Positions 11,601 to 19,892 of a DNA stretch of 45,365 nt are shown here, in pieces. The notes under the pieces are model-generated. The model ran no database searches, was not told the DNA's origin, and saw only the letters and a list, made by a program, of their open reading frames with translations. Every line of letters begins with the position of its first letter. Position 1 is the first letter of the stretch. Both the position numbers and the translations under genes were made by a program. Origin of the DNA: Coemansia sp. RSA 1804 (taxonomy: Eukaryota > Kickxellomycota > Kickxellomycetes > Kickxellales > Kickxellaceae); NCBI GenBank assembly GCA_027578815.1, contig JANBTH010000050.1:1-45365 (forward strand), in the 5' to 3' direction.

Positions 11601-12616
11601 CCGTAAACGACAAAGAACGTGTACGTATCGATCCAGTCAACTGCCAACACACTGAACTCGCCAAGGATGTTTCCGTCATCCGTCTGTGGCGCGATGACAC
11701 GCTTGGCTGTGCCATCCGTGGGAAGACGCTGCGTGAGCGTAGCGCTGACATCGCCACACACGATCTGCTTGCCCTTGCGCGACCAGCAAATCGACGTTAT
11801 GCGCTCCTCGTCCTTCTGCGGCTTGAACAGAGACTTGAACGAGCCGTCAGAGATGTCCAGAGCAAGCAGCTCGCCTGAAAGCGTGAGTGCCGCCGCAGTG
11901 GTTGGCGCATCCAGCGGATTGGCACGCAGGTCCCTGAGCTCGCTGCCGATGGCGATGGATCGCTCCGTGGTGCTGGAGCCCTGCATGAGCGAGGAGGCCG
12001 AAAACACAAGCACCTGGCCATTGGAAGTGGCCACAATGACACGAAGCTCATCGGCGCTGATGTCGACATGGGTGGGAGGCTTTCCGCCAAAGGCCGCCAG
12101 GCTGATTGTCTTGCGCGAATCAAGCGTGACTGCAGTGTTTGTGCCCTTGGATGCGCCCCTGGACAGTGCTTCCATCGCGTCTGCGGTTGTGAAAACCGAC
12201 AGCCCGTCGGGTGTTCCGGCAACCACATAGCCGTAGGTGTTGGATATCGCTAGCAGCTTCGAGTATGACGGCGTGTTGCGTCTGGCCGTGGAGAAGCGCT
12301 TGTCTGAAATGCGTAGACTGGTGTTGTCGTTGACCTGGTCGTGCAGGATATCCACAAGCTGCTCATCCTACACGCATACAGCAAAAACAGTTGATTCGTG
12401 AGATCTCTCCTCCCTTATCCACGAGTTGTATCCGTAGAGTTAGCACTATGTTTGTTGAACAAAAAACATAGCATGCACGATAAAGGACCACTTGTCACAT
12501 AGCTTGGCAGGATTTCCCTTCACATTAAATGTAAAGGAATCTGCTGCATTTCCAACACTTGCCTTGTCGGTGTATATTTCAATCTCGGCGACAGAAGCAG
12601 CCGTCGCAGACGCCAT
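5693..12616 (-). CDS. Nup159/Nup214-type FG nucleoporin with a RanBP2-type zinc finger
   Basis: Main exon runs from about 12367 to 5693 (2224 aa). The continuous frame begins directly after a TAG at 12370-12368, so that TAG is probably the end of an intron. A likely first exon of 46 codons starts at ATG 12616 (AAAATGG context) and ends near 12479, joined in phase 0; a CTAAC branch-like site lies within that intron. The donor (GTGCAT) is weak, so the extreme N-terminus is uncertain. Residues ~15-435 of the main exon match the Nup214/Nup159 beta-propeller (for example SICWSRKGKQIVCGD and PIGIAIDYTS). FG repeats follow (~490-780), then a charged coiled coil and helices (~800-1065), further FG/GLFG-like repeats (~1370-1650), one Cys4 zinc finger near 1515-1545 (WTCEVC..CIVCDAAKPD), a long acidic Ser-rich region (~1620-1920) and a C-terminal FG segment. 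Expected site: cytoplasmic face of the nuclear pore, in mRNA export. Confidence 0.9.
10190..10480 (-). repeat. Tandem FG cassette repeats inside the nucleoporin gene
   Basis: Three adjacent units of roughly 100-115 bases, each encoding a variant of SAFGGSSAFGGFGASMAASL. Long stretches of bases are shared, including the CTAGCTCCAAATCCACC block on the + strand. This indicates recent internal duplication of an FG cassette. Confidence 0.75.
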
Positions 12617-13258
12617 TTTCGAGTTGTGCGCACGAAATAAGAGAACCCTTCACTGCGTTGATTTGATTTCAATAGGCGTGGTGGATTGAACAGCTGAAAT
12701 TCAAGCTCCTCTGTATATTTCTTTTCTTTTTCTGCCGCAACAAAGAAGAGTAGGTAAACTAAAGTCAATATGAACGAAATAGGAAAGAGCAACGAGAGTT
12801 GATATAAGAAGAATATTTTTTTGTTTGTTTTTATGTTTATGGAAAAGGAAATTAATGTTGGATTTAGAGGAAAGAAAAAGGGTAAATAAAAAACCAGAGC
12901 CAGACTTTGTCGTATTTCAAAGTAAACAAGAACAGTGTGTAATCAAAAAAAAACAACCCCCTCTCCTGCACACCTTGCTTCCAATCTAGCGATGATCGAT
13001 ATCAAATCACGTACATGTAATTTGCTGGAGGTAATATACAGTTTCGGCTTATTGAATGACAAGTAAAAAGAGAACGCACAACAGATAATAAAAATGTAAC
13101 GAAAGAAATAGATCTAGTAGAAGGAAAAAAAGAAAAGGAAAAAACGAAGAATTTAAGAATGGAAAAAACATTGACATGATATCTATTTTTATTCGAATAG
13201 TCGGTCTATGTTTTGTTTAAGCATTCTTGTTGGCAGAAGTGTATCTTGGATGCCCAGT
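12617..13258. other. Intergenic, promoter side of nucleoporin and 3' side of cyclin
   Basis: AT-rich with A/G-rich runs on the + strand (pyrimidine-rich on the coding minus strand). Open frames here lack ATG starts or domains. Nothing else is recognised. Confidence 0.6.
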
Positions 13259-14690
13259 TCAAGCAACAGCTCCCCGCGGCGGAGACGACACAAGTGTTGA
13301 GCCGGACGATGGGTCCTGCACATGGTAGTTCTCATCATTCTGCTTTGGATAAGCCTGTTTGTAGCAATAGGCATCAGGAACAATACCGCCTGTGTTGCTG
13401 TTATACATGATGTCATGCGGGGGGTTGTTATTGTAGTAAACGCCACTGGGTCCAGGATACGACATGGACTTGTGGGCCCGTTGGCTCTGCTGCTGGTAGC
13501 TATAATTTCTGTTCTGGAAGAACCCGGGGATCTGCTGGTTGTTGTGGGTGTAATGTGCACCATTGTGCAAAGGATACTGGCGGCTGGAAGGGTAAGTAGG
13601 TGTCGTGAAGGCTGCTGCTGCTGCTACTGCTGCTGCTGCTGCTGATGTTGGTGGATATGCGTAGACGGGATCCAATGGATACGGTGCGTTTGTTAGTTTT
13701 GGGAGTCGGTCGAAGAACAGGTCAGACCCGACGGCCTGGAGAACTTCGGGCTGTATGTTGAGGTCAAAGTCGATGATACTTAGGAACTGGAGCTCCAGGT
13801 TGTTTAGCTCGGCAACTGACAATCCGCCAACCTAAAACACACACATATAGAAGTAATTAAGCCATTGGAAATGTTAAAAAACAATAGCATTTTAGTATGA
13901 AGAACAGAATAGAAACGTGAATATGGCACGGAGAAGCGCATTGAGTATACATTAGAGAACAGCAATTGTATGCACAGAGAGTGAGATAAAGCACAAAGAA
14001 TAGTCTGTTGAATACGCACGTCATATGCGACCGAGTGCTTTCATCTGATTATAACAGGCAAGAAAAATAGCAGCATACAGAGAAAAGAGGGAAATATGAA
14101 TGAAACAGAATAAAAAAAGAAAGTCAAATCGGACGACGTCACAGCCATGCGGCAGAGACAGAGCATAAAAGAGAAGATGGAAAAGAGGGCACACATCCAA
14201 CTGACATGCCAGTTATACATCTGCATTGCATATCCCACATGGAAGAAGCAAGATGGGAAATGAAATGAAAAATACATGGCAAAAAACGTACCTTTGCGTA
14301 GCGCGAGTTTGTGAAAAAGACGTCGGAAAACCATTTCGAGCCAATGGTGACGCCGGTGATAATCAGTCTGTGGATAGAATAGGCATCAACAGTGAAAGGC
14401 ACCCGGCGCTGGGCGCAGCGGTCGACCATCTGCTGCAGATAGACAATAAGGCCCAGAAGCACCTCGTTCTGGAACGGACAGTACTTGAGGATGCGCAGCG
14501 TGTATGTCTCCAGGTCGATTGTCGGCACCGACCGCGCGTGGAACAGCGTGAGCGATGTGTGCCGCTCGTGCACGCCTGGCTCCGCCACTTGCGTTTCCAG
14601 TGCCTGTGTGAATCCCGTGACCTCGTCCAAGTATGCGCATACGTAGCGCGCAGTGTCCTGCGCCGACGTTGTGCCCAGATTAAACAGCAT
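13259..14690 (-). CDS. PCL/Pho80-type cyclin
   Basis: Two exons on the minus strand, 14690-14292 and 13831-13259, giving 323 aa. The splice is well supported: exon 1 ends ..NSRYAK at donor GTACGT, and exon 2 resumes VGGLSVAELNNLE after TTTTAG, restoring the hallmark NSRYAKVGGLS..ELNxLE block of Pho80-like cyclins across the junction. The cyclin fold covers roughly residues 55-165 (TLRILKYCPFQNEVLL, IHRLIITGVTIGSKWFSD). Such cyclins bind a Pho85/CDK5-type kinase and direct it to phosphate, glycogen, polarity or cell-cycle targets; which one cannot be decided. The last ~140 residues are outside the cyclin box, low in complexity and rich in Ala, Tyr, Asn, Pro and Gln, with a polyalanine run encoded by GCT/GCA repeats near 13610-13640. 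The 460-base intron is longer than the ~115-120 base introns elsewhere here. Confidence 0.88.
13832..14291 (-). other. Intron of the PCL-type cyclin gene
   Basis: Donor GTACGT at 14291 and acceptor TAG at 13834-13832, phase 0. Removal joins the conserved cyclin motif exactly. The 460 bases hold only short open frames without features. Confidence 0.85.
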
Positions 14691-15532
14691 CGCTTTCCTC
14701 TATTGTTTTTCTATCGTGCTGTGTGGCCTCTGGCGGAGAGGCAGGGAAGAGAAACGGAAAGGAAAGTAAACGGAAAGAGGAACCCTCCCTGCAAGATGTG
14801 ATCTGGAAGGACGGTGGAGGGTAGCCGGAAGCGAATAGGGTGAGCGTAGGTTATTGTTAGGCGAAGCAAGGTATAAGAATAATCGAAGCTATTTGACAAT
14901 TGGTATTGAAAAGGAAGGGGATAACGAACAAAGGAGGAAGGAGAGGAAGAAAGAATGGGTTGTGGCGTCAATTGCAGCAAGCAGGGTGAGGAGGAGAGAA
15001 AAAGGCAAAAGGGCGATAAACTTTTTCCATTGCAATTCCCATGGAAAGTAAGAAAGAAATTTTCGATGGTTTTCCGAGCGGTTGGGTTTTGGGGGTGGGC
15101 AATGCAAGGGGCAGAGATGATGGATTCAGCACTGCTTGCAAAAAGAACCACTGTCTTATTCTTGCAATTGATTGCGGCCAGCCTTTTCTTCCACTGCAAA
15201 AACATAATGCGTTCAGTGAACTTAGCGGAGGAGGGTTATCAGCATTTGCAAATCGCTCTAGTGTATGCGACTTGTCTGTTCGCTGGATGGGCGCAATCAG
15301 ATCCACAAATGGATCATGGCTGTCTTTTTTTTGGGGTTAGGCGAATGCAAGGTTTGTGCGCTGGTTTTATTTTTCGTTCTGTGGCTAATTTCTCCTCTCT
15401 TATCGGTTATTTCTAATTCTTGTGCCAGGCTCAAGGCTTTTTTCATACACAGTTTCTCTCTCAATCCCTCTTACCGGCTGTATAGAAGCCCCCCTCCATT
15501 GCAGTAGATAGAATTGCTATATATAGCTCACA
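14691..15532. other. Shared divergent promoter region, cyclin and methionine synthase reductase
   Basis: No gene supported. It holds A/G-rich and C/T-rich stretches and several overlapping open frames in many frames that lack domains. A TATATATAG sits only ~15 bases before the ATG at 15533, too close to be an ordinary TATA box for that start. Confidence 0.6.
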
Positions 15533-17776
15533 ATGCCCGAGGCGCAGAGCGACAACACGGACGCATTGCAGGTCACGTTCCTCTACGCATCGCAGACCGG
15601 AAATGCCGAGTCGATATCGTACACAACGTATGAGGAGGCGGTGAAGCGGGGATACAGCGCCGAGTGGCATGTGCTCAACGACTACAAAAAGTTCAAATTT
15701 GACGAGCTGCGCACAGTGGTGTTTGTGGTATCGACAACGGGGGACGGCGATCCGCCGGACAACTCGGCCAGGTTCTGGCGAGCACTAAAGAAGACCTCGC
15801 GGGACGACGGTGCTGCGTACGCGCACCTGCGGTATGCGATCCTGGGGCTGGGCGATACGAATTACTCCAACTTTTGTAATACCGCAAGAAGACTTGATAA
15901 GCAGCTGGGGGAGCTGGGTGCTACTTCCTTTTATCCGACGGGGCTTGCTGACGATGGCACGGGGCTTGAGGAGGTTGTGGAGCCCTGGATCGAGGGATTG
16001 TGGCCGGCGCTTGCTAAAGAGCTGAATCAGGACAGCACCAGCGACAAAGTTCCTGATGCTATGTCTAAAGATACCAAAGAAGCGGCTGAGTTGGCGGATA
16101 GCGCGGTGGATGCATTGGCAGCACTAAGCATTGATAAAAAGGATAAAGAGGATAATGATCTGGCTACTGAAGATCTAGCTGTGCAGTCTGCGTATGAGTT
16201 TCTGCCGCTTGGACTTGACTTCCGGCCCATGGCAACAGTCAAGGCCATCACGGGTGCCCCACGGCTACCGGCAGCAGTGTGTGCGATCCATTGGTCTGAG
16301 GAGACGGAAGAGGAGGAGCATGCGCAGACTGACGGCAAAGAGTATCCGCCGTGGCATGCGGATATCGAAGCTGATGCTCGGGCACAGACACCGTTCCTCG
16401 CGCCAATCAAGGCGATGCAGCAGGCGACAGGCGACAAGGCGCTGAAACGCACGCTGGCTGTTGATCTGGATGTGTCGGCAGCCGACAACATCCGGGATGA
16501 ATGGCAGGCAGGCGACTCGTTCAACGTCTATGCGCGCAACGATCCGCAGATGGTATCCGCACTGCTGGGGCGCCTGGGGCTTAATGTCAACGAGGCGCAG
16601 CGCTCGATCTTCATACGCAGCAGCGATGAGAAGATCCAGCTCCCGGCACACCTGCGTCGGTTCGGCTCAGTGGCAACAACGGTGCGTGCGCTGTTCGACT
16701 GGGCTCTTGACATCACCTCTTTGCCTCGCAAGCAGCTGCTGCGCGCGCTGGCTGACCACTGCTCGGAGCCCATAGACCGCGACCGCATGCTGTATCTGAG
16801 CAGCCGGCAGGGCGCAGCCATCTTCGACGAGCTGAGGCGCCAAGGACCAGCGCTAGTCGATATTCTGCATGCATTCCCGTCATGCGCTCCACCCGTTGCC
16901 AGACTCCTCGATCTGCTGCAGCCGCTTGCGCCCCGCTCGTACTCGATCTGCAACGCTCCCCAGCGCGACGCTGGCGTCTGGCGGTTTGCGTTCAATGTTG
17001 TGGAGTACGAGCTGGAGGTCGTGGATCCGTTCAGCGATAACGAGGACACCGGCAAGCAGAGCAGTCCGATGCGTGTTAACAGGCGGGGCGTGTGCACTCC
17101 GTGGCTGGAGCGGCTGTGCAAAGCAAAAGCCGTTGGATCGGATCCAATCCTGGTGTCGCTGCGTCCGAATCTCAACGGCTTCCGACTGCCTCCGCCATCC
17201 GACACGCGTCCGGTTATTATGGTTGGCCCAGGCACCGGCGTGGCTCCGTTTGTTGGGTTCCTCGAGCAGCGTGCGGCCGAGCTGGAAGCAGCATTAGCTG
17301 CAGCTGAAGAGAAGGATAACATTCAGGGGCCCTCTGCTCCGTCTACGTGGCTGTTCTTTGGCTGCCGCAGCTCCACAGAAGACTATCTGTTCAAGGATGA
17401 CCTTGAGCACCACCATTCGTCGGGCGTACTGAGCCGCCTATCCGTCTGCTTCAGCCGTGACGCTGCCGCGCGTGAGCAGCGTGGCACTCAGCGCTATGTG
17501 CAGGACGCCATGCTGTTTCGCGAGGACGAGGTCGGTGATCTGCTTGTCACGAAGGGCGCCATGATCTTTGTTTGCGGCGATGCAAAGGGAATGGCCAAGG
17601 ATGTCAATGCCGCGCTGGCTGACATTCTTTGCAGCTACTCGTCTGCCCACCCTGCGTGTGCGACACATCTGATTCCGGAAATAACGGAGCCCGCTCCTCT
17701 GACCAAGGCCCAGGCTCTTCAGGTGCTGGGTAGATGGGCGACTGAGCGCCGCTATGTTCGTGATCTCTGGGCATAA
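15533..17776 (+). CDS. Methionine synthase reductase (diflavin reductase)
   Basis: An uninterrupted frame of 747 aa. The FMN/flavodoxin domain comes first: YASQTGNAESI (~18-28), VSTTGDGDPPD (~65-75), LGLGDTNYSNFC (~104-115) and the MTRR-like TGLADDGTGLEEVVEPWIEG. A variable acidic linker (~165-225) leads to the FAD-binding domain with PRSYS (~466) and GVCTPWL (~519). The NADPH domain has VGPGTGVAPFVGFL (~564), FFGCRSSTEDYLF, YVQDAM (~654) and VCGDAKGMAKDV (~680), and the protein ends RYVRDLWA with the FAD-shielding Trp. Within the diflavin family, ADDxxGLExVVEPWIxGLWPAL, AFPSCxPP and FxLPxDxxxPIIMVGPGTG-type segments match methionine synthase reductase better than P450 reductase or Tah18. It should reactivate cobalamin-dependent methionine synthase using NADPH. 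That partner is not in the window. Codon use is GC-rich. Confidence 0.88.
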   Translation: MPEAQSDNTDALQVTFLYASQTGNAESISYTTYEEAVKRGYSAEWHVLNDYKKFKFDELRTVVFVVSTTGDGDPPDNSARFWRALKKTSRDDGAAYAHLRYAILGLGDTNYSNFCNTARRLDKQLGELGATSFYPTGLADDGTGLEEVVEPWIEGLWPALAKELNQDSTSDKVPDAMSKDTKEAAELADSAVDALAALSIDKKDKEDNDLATEDLAVQSAYEFLPLGLDFRPMATVKAITGAPRLPAAVCAIHWSEETEEEEHAQTDGKEYPPWHADIEADARAQTPFLAPIKAMQQATGDKALKRTLAVDLDVSAADNIRDEWQAGDSFNVYARNDPQMVSALLGRLGLNVNEAQRSIFIRSSDEKIQLPAHLRRFGSVATTVRALFDWALDITSLPRKQLLRALADHCSEPIDRDRMLYLSSRQGAAIFDELRRQGPALVDILHAFPSCAPPVARLLDLLQPLAPRSYSICNAPQRDAGVWRFAFNVVEYELEVVDPFSDNEDTGKQSSPMRVNRRGVCTPWLERLCKAKAVGSDPILVSLRPNLNGFRLPPPSDTRPVIMVGPGTGVAPFVGFLEQRAAELEAALAAAEEKDNIQGPSAPSTWLFFGCRSSTEDYLFKDDLEHHHSSGVLSRLSVCFSRDAAAREQRGTQRYVQDAMLFREDEVGDLLVTKGAMIFVCGDAKGMAKDVNAALADILCSYSSAHPACATHLIPEITEPAPLTKAQALQVLGRWATERRYVRDLWA

Positions 17777-17959
17777 GCGTGTGTGGATTGCATTATTAGT
17801 ATCAAATTTTAGAAGTAGAATTTTAGGTGCTTCCTTCGTTGTCATATTTATACAGCTTCGCAATAAATTAGAATAAAAATAGTACACTTGGAGAAGAGAG
17901 AAGAAGCAGTTCAGCCTGCATTGCGGGAGATATCATCTCACAGGATAGAACAACCATCG

Positions 17960-18982
17960 TCACAAGCGACGCTGGGTCGGCGAGTCCCGTCGCACATATG
18001 GCGAATTGTATGCCTTCCGGAGCGCATGGTCGTTGTTTCCTTGTCTGGCTTTAGGAGTCGTGTCGGATCCATTTCCGCCAGACCCGCTCAGCAGTCGCTG
18101 TGCAGCAGGAGACAGCATCACCACTTTCTGTGCCGCCTGCCTACCGCTGGTACTTCTAGAACGTGCTGGCTTGCTCTTGATCGCGTCCATTTGCGCCATC
18201 CGGGGCTTGGACAGCTGCTGCGCAAGCTTCTCGCGCTCTGGAGTCTCGCCAATCTTGAATCCGCGGGTCCTGCCTTGCCCATAGGCCCTGCTGCTGCTGC
18301 TGCTGCTTCTCCTGCTGCTATCCGTCGGCTCTCTTACAAGCTTGTACCCGTTGATCATCGGTGTCGCATCGCCGTCAACGGACTCGATGTCCCAGTTGCT
18401 CTGGTCGTCGCCGCCCCCAAAGTCCTCGGGCAACCGCGTGTTGTGCGCAAGAATGCGTGCCGCCCCAGATCGGCTGCTGCTGCCGTCGCCTGTGGTCACG
18501 TGGGCGGTGGGCGTAAACATCAGTGCGTTTCTGGCCGTGTATTTCCACGTCTCCAGCCCCTTTCCAGTGCTGCTGCTGGTCAGCTTGCTTGAGCTGCTGC
18601 CTCCCACCATCCGCTCGTGAGCTCTTCTGCGCTTCTCGGTTTCTGCTTCCACCAGTTTGCTGAAGCTGGCGTTGTCCTCGGATGTATGGGTAGCGAGAAA
18701 CTGGTCCAGCGACATGTCTCTGCCGCCATCAAGCCTCTCTTTATCATCTTGGCGACTGGCATCAGTCGTGGTGATGGCGACGGCATCGTCTTCGCTCCCC
18801 AGCCCCAGCCCCTCGCCCTGCGCTTTGAGTCTTTTAAGATCCGGAAAGAAATCGCGGGCCACTATTCTATCCACATGGAATGCGAACTCGCTTTCATCCA
18901 GAACCGTCATCTCGTCCTTGCCAGACGAGGCGCCCTGTGTTGTTGATGCGGGTTCTTTCTTCACCACGCGCCTTTCGCTCAT
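17960..18982 (-). CDS. ES2/ESS-2 (DGCR14, Bis1) family nuclear protein
   Basis: 340 aa from ATG at 18982. The frame stays open upstream for 32 codons, but the ATG giving MSERRVVKKEP is preferred because the conserved domain starts soon after and the upstream extension is hydrophobic and uncharacteristic. Family hallmarks: LDESEFAFHVDRIVARDFFP (28-47) with DLKRLKAQ after it, and SLDQFLATHTSEDNASFSKL (91-110). A centre with KYTARNALMF and a C-terminal segment with Ser-rich and basic stretches follow. Family members are nuclear and associate with the spliceosome (human ESS2, fission yeast Bis1). The gene is convergent with methionine synthase reductase, 183 bases between stops. Confidence 0.87.
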   Translation of the reverse strand: MSERRVVKKEPASTTQGASSGKDEMTVLDESEFAFHVDRIVARDFFPDLKRLKAQGEGLGLGSEDDAVAITTTDASRQDDKERLDGGRDMSLDQFLATHTSEDNASFSKLVEAETEKRRRAHERMVGGSSSSKLTSSSTGKGLETWKYTARNALMFTPTAHVTTGDGSSSRSGAARILAHNTRLPEDFGGGDDQSNWDIESVDGDATPMINGYKLVREPTDSSRRSSSSSSRAYGQGRTRGFKIGETPEREKLAQQLSKPRMAQMDAIKSKPARSRSTSGRQAAQKVVMLSPAAQRLLSGSGGNGSDTTPKARQGNNDHALRKAYNSPYVRRDSPTQRRL

Positions 18983-19424
18983 TGTGCTGTATAACGCTGG
19001 TGTGCTAACAGATATAAAAATACAAGAAAAGGCAACGATTAGAAGTAACACTAGCAAGCACAGCTCTTTTGTTATCAAAACAGCGCTTATAACTTGTTAT
19101 TATAGTAGACCAAGAGGTTCTATAAATAGTATATGGGAGGATGCAATGTGACCCTAAATTCCACTTGCTTTGCCCGTTCCCTCGGCTTGCACAACACCAT
19201 ATCCTCTACTATTCCCCACAGCAAAACTATTAGAATAAGCAGAACGTTATCGATATATTGAAGTCATAATAGAGAAAGAAAAGAAGGAAAAGAAATTGGA
19301 ATGCTAGAATACAACAACAAATAGCCTAGTAGACGAAGTAAAAGAAAAAGAAAAAAGTTATTAGCCAAATAAGAGAAGAAAAAGAAAAGCAACAGGAAGT
19401 GAGAGAGAGAGAGAAAGGTAGTGT
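18983..19424. other. Intergenic, ES2 promoter side and 3' side of the next gene
   Basis: AT-rich. A CTATAAATAG motif near 19113-19122 lies ~130 bases before the ES2 start and is a possible TATA element. From ~19270 to 19420 the + strand is strongly purine-rich, i.e. pyrimidine-rich 3' UTR of the membrane-protein gene on the minus strand. No gene seen. Confidence 0.55.
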
Positions 19425-19892
19425 TTAGAAGAGAGTTACCAGAACAATGCCAACAATCATGCAGGCCAGACCACCACCGCGAAGACCGGTGCAATCACGC
19501 TGGGTGACGTCAAACGAGCCGGTCTGATCGATGATGACGCTGATGATAAGCTGGGTAACTACAATAATTCCGTTAGTGATGGAGGCGCCACGACGATGGA
19601 TCACAAGCGTCAGGATAAGCACAAAGATTCCGCCAAACACTCCTCCAAGCCAGGCATACGCGGGGGTGTCCTTGACGGACTCTGACCAGTTAACCGACTT
19701 GCCACCCCGCGTGTCCGCCAAAAAGTATATCAGCAGCGGCCAGAATCCCAGCGCAAACGATAGAAATGCAGAGAACGACCCCGAGGTCGACATTGCCAGC
19801 CGCCCGTTCATTGGGCCCTGCACTCCAGTACAGATCCCGCCGATGATCAGCAGCACCACGCCCAGTCCCACGTTTGCCAACGCGTCAGTCAT
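19425..19892 (-). CDS. YdcZ/DUF606-type small membrane protein, copy 1
   Basis: 155 aa from ATG at 19892. The sequence is almost wholly hydrophobic, with about five predicted membrane segments. It carries the family pattern GxxxGxQGPMNGRL near the N-terminus (~residues 19-32), SFALGFWPLL, DTRGGKSVNW (~60-70), WLGGVFGGIFVL and ITQL-like helix 4. The DUF606/YdcZ family belongs to the drug/metabolite transporter superfamily. Single-domain members are half the size of EamA carriers and probably dimerise; substrate is unknown. It is clearly related to the gene at 23025-23561 (shared QGxxNG, SFAxG, DTRGGK and W.GG motifs). Both are on the minus strand, so a local duplication is likely. A TATA-like element lies ~220 bases upstream. 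Confidence 0.85.
   Translation of the reverse strand: MTDALANVGLGVVLLIIGGICTGVQGPMNGRLAMSTSGSFSAFLSFALGFWPLLIYFLADTRGGKSVNWSESVKDTPAYAWLGGVFGGIFVLILTLVIHRRGASITNGIIVVTQLIISVIIDQTGSFDVTQRDCTGLRGGGLACMIVGIVLVTLF

Noticed and set aside
5862..12253. Many plus-strand frames of 60-270 codons over the nucleoporin
   Set aside because: Antisense shadows of a large Ser/Ala/Gly-rich gene; no domain of their own.
15533..17776. Annotation as Tah18/NDOR1 or NADPH-P450 reductase
   Set aside because: No N-terminal membrane anchor, and several segments (VEPWIEGLWPAL, AFPSCAPP, GVCTPWL) fit methionine synthase reductase specifically.
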